Assembly (NCBI RefSeq): GCF_018687715.1
Contig: NC_056764.1
Location: forward strand, 7,343,001 to 7,407,000
Direction: 5' to 3'
Length of the DNA: 64,000 bases
Origin: Carya illinoinensis
Lineage: Eukaryota > Streptophyta > Magnoliopsida > Fagales > Juglandaceae
The translations under genes and the position numbers were made by a program. Shown here in pieces: positions 58,469-64,000 of this stretch; positions within the stretch are counted from its first letter, which is position 1; each line of letters begins with the position of its first letter. The notes under the pieces are model-generated. The model made no database searches, was not told the origin of the DNA, and was given only the letters and a program-made list of their open reading frames with translations.

Positions 58469-58564
58469 GAAGAAGGAGGTGCTCGCTGTGGTTGAGTCTG
58501 ATTGGAGCAAAAAATTGGACAAATCAAGAGAGTTTATTGGAGGGGCAGAGCCTATACCACCCAT

Positions 58565-59706
58565 GTTATGTGCTAAATGATACTATCAATCTCAACTAAA
58601 ATAGGAAGGTTTCTGTTCTGATAATACGTTGAAATAATTTGTTTCGAAAAGCATATTCAAAGATGATAGAGACTAGCTAAACATAATTTGAAATCCTATT
58701 TCTTTTTTATAGGCTATGCATCTGTATTCTTCTTAAATTTACCAAGACAAAAGCAATAAGCTTTCTATGATCACGAAGCAAGATTTACTGAGTTTCTAAA
58801 CTATCTTAAGAACAGGGATAGTCAAATAGTTGCCCAGAATTTCATATTATATCCAGCTTGGTTTCAAAAGAAAATAATCTCAACATCATTGAAAAAGTAA
58901 ATTGAAATTGATTTTACACAAATGAATTTTCAGTCAGCAAATAGTTTATCAGTCACTTTTTTCCAGGGGAATCCAGGCATAACATACACAAAAACACAAA
59001 TTAACGAATCCAGGCATCAAATAGTTTATTGTGGAGAGTTCTTTTTAGTAGATTGATGATTTTATGTTATTTTAGGCATCATAAGACATGGATATTTCTG
59101 AGTCGTTATGGAGAGTTTAATTTGTTATGTTGAGGTATTTCTCTGTGTCTTTGTAAAAGAACGTATACATTTATGTTGAACGGATAAATTTATATTTTAC
59201 GGGATTTTACAATACATCTGATGTTGCAGGGCAACTCCATAGGACAAGCCCCATAAAGCTCTTGGAAAAAAGTGGACTTGTAAGAACCCTGTTGGGCACT
59301 TATACCTAATATTACTAAAAAAAATATATCTCTTTTGATAATCTGTGTCACGTTCATCTTCAAAACTATAACATATGTTGCAAAAACATAATCATTTCAT
59401 CAACCATGGCTTTTTTGGTTCCCACAAATTTCTCGAGGCAAATCTAAGATGGAAGAAATTTAGGACTTTAGGAAATGAAATACTTAAATTGATTATCCAT
59501 CTATAACATTTACACAGCATTTCACTTTAAAAAAAAAAAACATTTACACAGCATTTCAAACCTTACTTTTTGATGAACAATGCATGTATATGTAGTTATG
59601 AACATGGACTTTAGAACATAGAAGACTCCTTCTAAGCATCAGTGCCGCCACCAAACTAATTTTTGGGAGGGTCGTGCTACAGTTTGATGATAGATTTCAG
59701 CATTTT
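58565..59706. other. Spacer between TNL C and remnant D
   Basis: 5' flank of D and 3' flank of C. From about 59400 it matches the 3' flank of B (41630-41838). No gene seen. Confidence 0.55.
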
Positions 59707-60314
59707 TCAGTCCTTAGAACATCTGCTGATCAAATCAGACATAGAAAACTCAAGAGCATCATCATCTATAGCTGTATCAGAATCGACACATTGGAATCGG
59801 CTTTCAAATTGGCGTATGAGTACATCTGGATCATAAAGTAGCATATGAATTCCACACCTCTTCACTTCAACGGGTTTGCAAAGTTCGATGTCCACCTTCC
59901 TCCGAACAACGGACACCTCAATTTCGTCTCCACTTTCCATCTTCGCTTGATTACTTGGAACCGGTATCTTGAATACCAACAAATCATCTTCAACGGCGAA
60001 GACAACGTCGGGAATAACACAGATTGATGGGCAATAATCGTACATCTCGCCTCTAGTTTTGTTAATCATTCTCACGAAAGGTTTATTCACAAACGGTTCG
60101 GTTGCTTCATCGAATGCAAGAACAGCACAAACAAGTAAAACGCACACCTCACCCTCTGTAAGCGAAGGTACATGAAAAGATACTGAAGATCCGGTTGTCC
60201 GATGGCTAAACCAATTTGGAACTTCACTACCAGGGAGGATAACAATACTATCACCCAAATAAGCACCCATGGTAAATGACTGCTCCAAAAAAAAAATATG
60301 TTAACGTCCTTAAA

Positions 60315-60367
<53 letters not shown>

Positions 60368-63153
60368 CTGGAGAAAGCTCATCCTGTAATCACGAGCTAA
60401 CTTGTTGCATCCTTGCAATTGAATGTATAATGTATATTTAGAACTCTCCAAGCCATTAATCTCAACCAGTTTGCGGCACTTACTAAGACGTAAATTTCTT
60501 AGTTCTTTTAGGTTTGAGAGATTTGTGAGTCTTTCCATTGATGTGCAGCCACTTGCATTCAAGTCTCGTAAACTTGCGGGGAGTTCTGAAATAGATTGAA
60601 GACTCGTACACCTACTCAAAAACAAATAATGTAATTTAGGAAGGCGACCGATGCACTGAGGTAGGTTCCGAAAGTTGTTTTCTGAAAGATCCAAACTTTT
60701 GAGTGAAAATAAATCCCCCAGATCATTGGGAATCCCATCTTCAGACAAGTTGCAATCATGGAGTACTAGCGCTGTCAAAGAACGCAGTCCAGAAACAGAA
60801 GGAGGCAACAAACTTATGGGGTTCGATCTTTTGGGTGACATCCACGGCAAGAAATGTGACAACCTAGATTTTGATGAGTGTCCTGTACTTCCAGACAATA
60901 AGACAGTTTTCAGATTCTTCAAAAGGCCAAAGGAAGATGGTAATTGCTTAATACCGGTTTCCTCCGCTCGCAGCTCTGTCAAAGATATCAGGTTTCCCAA
61001 TTCTTCTGATAAGTTGTCAACTTTTGAGCAGCCAGATAAATCAAGACTTTCAAGAGACCTTAAGCTGTAAATGCTTTTTGGAAGATTCTTAAGGTTCTCG
61101 CATCCTTTCAAATTCAACAAGACAACTCTTTTCAGAAGTCCAATAGACTCGTGAACCTCAACTAATTTCGTGCAACCTTCTAGTATCAGAATCTCCAGAT
61201 GTGGGACATGTAAGAAGTTTGGTAATTTAGTGAGACATTTGGAATGACTAAGATTAAGAACTTTTAACTTGTCAAGTACCTGCAAAAAAAAAAAAAAAAA
61301 AAAAAAAAAAGAAAGATAAAATAGAATTAAAAGATTCGAGATAAGCAAAGGTCATGTGAGTTATACATTTAATATAAATAATCAAATAAAAGATATTGCA
61401 AGGTCATTGCCATGTTTCTCTTCCAGACTTGTCTGAAATTACTATGCTGCATGTCAAGAACCACAAGGTTCTCGAGATGAAAATTTGGTGGTAGACATTT
61501 TAGCGGACAGTTATCCCAACAAAGCCATTTCAGCTCCTTGGAAAAGTGCGTGAAGCATCCCTTGAGGTTTACACTATTGATCTGGAGCAACCTCAAATTC
61601 TTCATGCCTGCAAATGCTTTAGTTTGTACATCTTCAAGTGTAGGCAAATTTAGGCTGAGACCTTCCACCTCCTCCGATCCCTGGCAAGATGGATTGTCGG
61701 ATTAGCAATGTACATCCTCATCTTATGTAGAGCTAGAATACCTTTTCGACTAGACTGAGGCCTAGATATTTTTATTATAATTTGGAAATACTAAACGATT
61801 TAGACATGATTTGGATGGCTTAAAACGTGATTGTATACATTTTTAAGGTTGCAAAGTAACACTTGCTTACATTTTTTGGGATATATTGTGTGTTTACTTG
61901 ATTTAGACACGTTTAGGATTACATTATACCAAGTATGCACGTTTGGTAAAACGAAAAATCCACAGGCATGCCTATATATCATGTATATTTTGTGTCCCTG
62001 CATGTGCAAGTGTTTAAATATACAAAGCGAATATAGTCCTTAATTAGTTCTTACCGTATGTTTATGCAGTACATTTAAGACATCCTCTTGAGACCACAGC
62101 CTATTACGTTTCCCAGGATTATTGGGTGACTTCTCAAAAACAATCTCTCTTCCCATATCTCGAATCAGATCATGCATCTTCAACTTATTTCTCTCATCAA
62201 TCATCAGGAGGGACCTTTGGATGAGAATACTGAAACCGCTAAGTGGAAAGAAACCACAACCATCGAGTATTTTGATGACATATTCTTTGTCCATATCAAT
62301 AAAAAAACAAGCAACGTCAAGAAATATGACCTTTCTACTATAATCTAGTGAATCAAAACTTCTCCGGAGTATTTTTTGAACTTTGTCGTGAGGATTTCTT
62401 CGTAATATTTTCAATTCGTCTTTCCATTCAATAATACTTCTTCCTTTTAGAAAAGAACCCAAAACCTCGAGAGCTAATGGAAGTCCTCCAGCATACTCCA
62501 CTGCACGTCTTGAAAGGTCTTGGTAAGCTTCTCTTGGATGGACCATCCCAAAGGCATGCCAACTCAAAAGGCAAAGAGACTCCAACAGATTTAATTCTTT
62601 AACCTTATATTTGGCATTTACTCCGAGTTGAGTGAGCAAATGTTCATCTCTTGTTGTTACGATAACTCTACTTCCCGGACCAAGCCATTCGAAGTGTTTG
62701 GCTAATGCATGTATTTGTCTCAAGTCATCCACATCATCAAGAACAAGAATAACTCTTTTGCCAAAAAAATTTTCCTCAATCAATTTGATTGCTCTATCAA
62801 CACTGTTAACCTTCAAATTCTTCCTTTTTAAAATATCAAAAATCAGTTGTTCTAGCAAATGAAGTAAACCATTGGACTGCTCTGAATTTTCTTTAATATT
62901 CAAAAGACAACTGCTTCCTTCAAATCTATGATGTATTTGGTTATAGACAGCTTTTGCGAGGGTTGTTTTACCTATTCCACCCATCCCATAGATGCCTACA
63001 ATGCGAATGTCACTTGTTCCAAGACTTAATAAAGCTTTCATCTCTTCAACGCGAGAATCTAATCCCACTGGTCTTTCGGCAACGCATAAGCCATTGGGTT
63101 TTACTTTACAGAAAACGTCTTCAACAATTTGGTCAATGAAGTTTGATTCGTAC
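59707..63153 (-). CDS. TNL immune receptor C (5' TIR exon outside window)
   Basis: Four exons are visible, all in phase: 63153-62055 (366 residues), 61680-61411 (90), 61279-60368 (304) and 60279-59707 (190 plus stop). Exon 2 is the NB-ARC: P-loop GMGGIGKTT at residues 56-64, kinase 2 VILVLDDVDD, GSRVIVTTRDEHLL, GGLPLALEVLGS, FLDVACFF and MHDLIRDMGREIV, with no key residue missing. Exons 3-4 carry the leucine-rich repeats (SIYSLRSLESLDLSGCSK, LLPPSVSGLRSL, LGDLFSLKSLDLSENNFRNL). Exon 5 is the C-terminal jelly-roll/Ig-like domain (LPGSEVPNWFSHRTTGSSVS). Exon 2 starts G|TAC, matching the phase of the TIR exons of A and B, so the TIR exon should lie just beyond 64000. Such proteins sense pathogen effectors in the cytoplasm or nucleus, and their TIR acts as an NADase. 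One oddity is the exon 3 donor, GC instead of GT. It is the only potentially functional TNL here. Confidence 0.93.
60319..60365. repeat. (GA)n microsatellite at the exon 4 donor of TNL C
   Basis: About 23 units directly inside the intron after CAG|GTTCTC; longer than in B. Confidence 0.9.
61282..61311. repeat. Homopolymer run in the LRR intron of TNL C
   Basis: An A run on the plus strand (poly-T before the acceptor on the coding strand), serving as an extreme polypyrimidine tract. B has only short runs here. Confidence 0.8.
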
Positions 63154-63240
63154 CTAATCATTATGTCAAAAACAAAAAAGTGAAACAATAAAATAAGGCC
63201 AAGAAGAAGAAGAGTCATCAGCACCAAAAGGATGTTATCA

Positions 63241-63414
63241 TTTTTTAAAAATATAATTGCAAGCATAATTGTGTACTAATCTGTGTATCAATGTGATGTG
63301 ATTGGTCAAAAAGTAGATTTTATTGAAAACAGTGTTAATTTAAATTTTAAATATGAATAAATCAGTATTGATACACAGATTAATACGCGATTGTATTTGT
63401 ATGTAACAAAACTC
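63241..63414. repeat. MITE inserted in intron 1 of TNL C only
   Basis: A fold-back element: ACTAATCTGTGTATCAATG near 63275-63293 is mirrored by ATTGATACACAGATTAAT near 63366-63383. A and B have uninterrupted GATGTTATCATCTTTAG at the same place, giving the empty site. TTATCA / TATCAT flank it as a probable target duplication. Confidence 0.7.
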
Positions 63415-63571
63415 TATCATCTTTAGTCATCCCAGACTAGCATGTCACAACAATCAATTAAACTTATATCAATTCTATTGACAATATCATATTAAATGTG
63501 TCTTCTATATTATTTCTTATCTTACTCCAAAGTTGCGAAATAAACAATTTTCCCCATTTCCAAGTATCTCA

Positions 63572-63845
63572 AGTCATTTTTTGACATTAAGAGAATTTTC
63601 ATAATTTTCAAATTTTTTAAAATTTCATTTCTTATCATTATTTAAATGCAGATACTTTTTAATTTTTAATTTTTAGTTTTTCATTTAATCATTACATAAT
63701 ACAACTTTTTACAATCTTCATTACTTAAATAATATTAAAAAATTATATTCAAATAATTTTTTATTTTTATAATATTTTTATTCAATTTTTTCCCTCTCAT
63801 TTTTTAAAATTTAATAAAATATCTTCACTCAAACTATTTCACTAT
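63572..63845. repeat. MITE relic in intron 1 of TNL C
   Basis: Homologue of the AT-rich blocks at 5139-5400 and 54635-54905, ending near TCACTCAAACTATTTCACTA. Confidence 0.5.
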
Positions 63846-64000
63846 CATTTTCTACTGGACCCGAGAGTTCCAACTGATGCTTCCAACTTATCACTGCAAT
63901 TGCATTATTTTTTTTCTTTCAAATATTTGTTTAACATCTTTAAACATTTTAAAAAAAAACACATACATTCAATAATATTCGCTTTTCTAACCATTAAGAA

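Noticed and set aside
58469..58564. Upstream in-frame ATG extending the D TIR protein by 32 residues
   Set aside because: A and B start at the position equivalent to 58468 and B has a stop upstream; the extension matches their untranslated leader.

Overview
The window looks like nuclear DNA of a woody dicot. It carries intron-containing TIR-NBS-LRR (TNL) resistance genes, plant-type Copia (Tork/TNT1-like) and Gypsy LTR retrotransposons, many AT-rich MITEs, and a relic of a plant pararetrovirus. The TNL wording and the MITE style remind me of Fagales (walnut/hickory family). That is an impression from familiarity, not something the sequence proves.

Layout, left to right. 1-2538: minus-strand exons of a multi-exon gene I do not recognise, cut by the window edge. 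2760-4250: AT-rich DNA with several MITEs, one nested in another. 4393-6571: TNL remnant A (minus). 8040-13476: a complete-length, mutated Tork-type Copia element with a GGTTT target-site duplication. 14113-15226: a hAT-like non-autonomous element. 15916-37951: an old Copia element, recognisable by its LTRs and a target-site duplication, that has been invaded twice. One invader is a very young non-coding LTR element (17386-25306, a LARD, TGTCT duplication). The other is an Athila-like Gypsy element with deleted pol (27951-37057, TTATC duplication). Between them lies a rearranged stretch with a diverged copy of an accessory coiled-coil gene that the Athila-like element also carries. 37957-41820: intergenic DNA with MITEs and a segment shared with 56.3 kb.

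41839-63153 is a minus-strand TNL cluster. Gene C (59707-63153, TIR exon beyond the window) reads open from the NB-ARC through the LRR to the C-JID domain. D (56426-58468) is a TIR exon plus the start of an NB exon, with a pararetrovirus fragment in its intron. B (51101-55851 plus tail 41839-42058) has all exons but carries a 4-bp frameshift, a nonsense codon and a C-terminal deletion. B is also split by two Tork-type Copia copies that face each other as a near-palindrome of about 9 kb (42059-51100). A, B and C share gene structure and an intronic MITE, so they are tandem duplicates of one ancestor. Each has decayed differently, and only C may still be functional.

The most unusual signals are: (1) the head-to-head Copia palindrome inside TNL B, flanked by a 105-bp duplication of the gene, which could make hairpin RNA; (2) leader hairpins at the same distance from gag in three Copia copies, with stem pairs that covary; (3) an accessory coiled-coil gene with its own TATA box and leader, in two diverged copies; and (4) an Athila-like 3' LTR followed by primer-site sequence and a second partial LTR end, which looks like a reverse-transcription or integration error.
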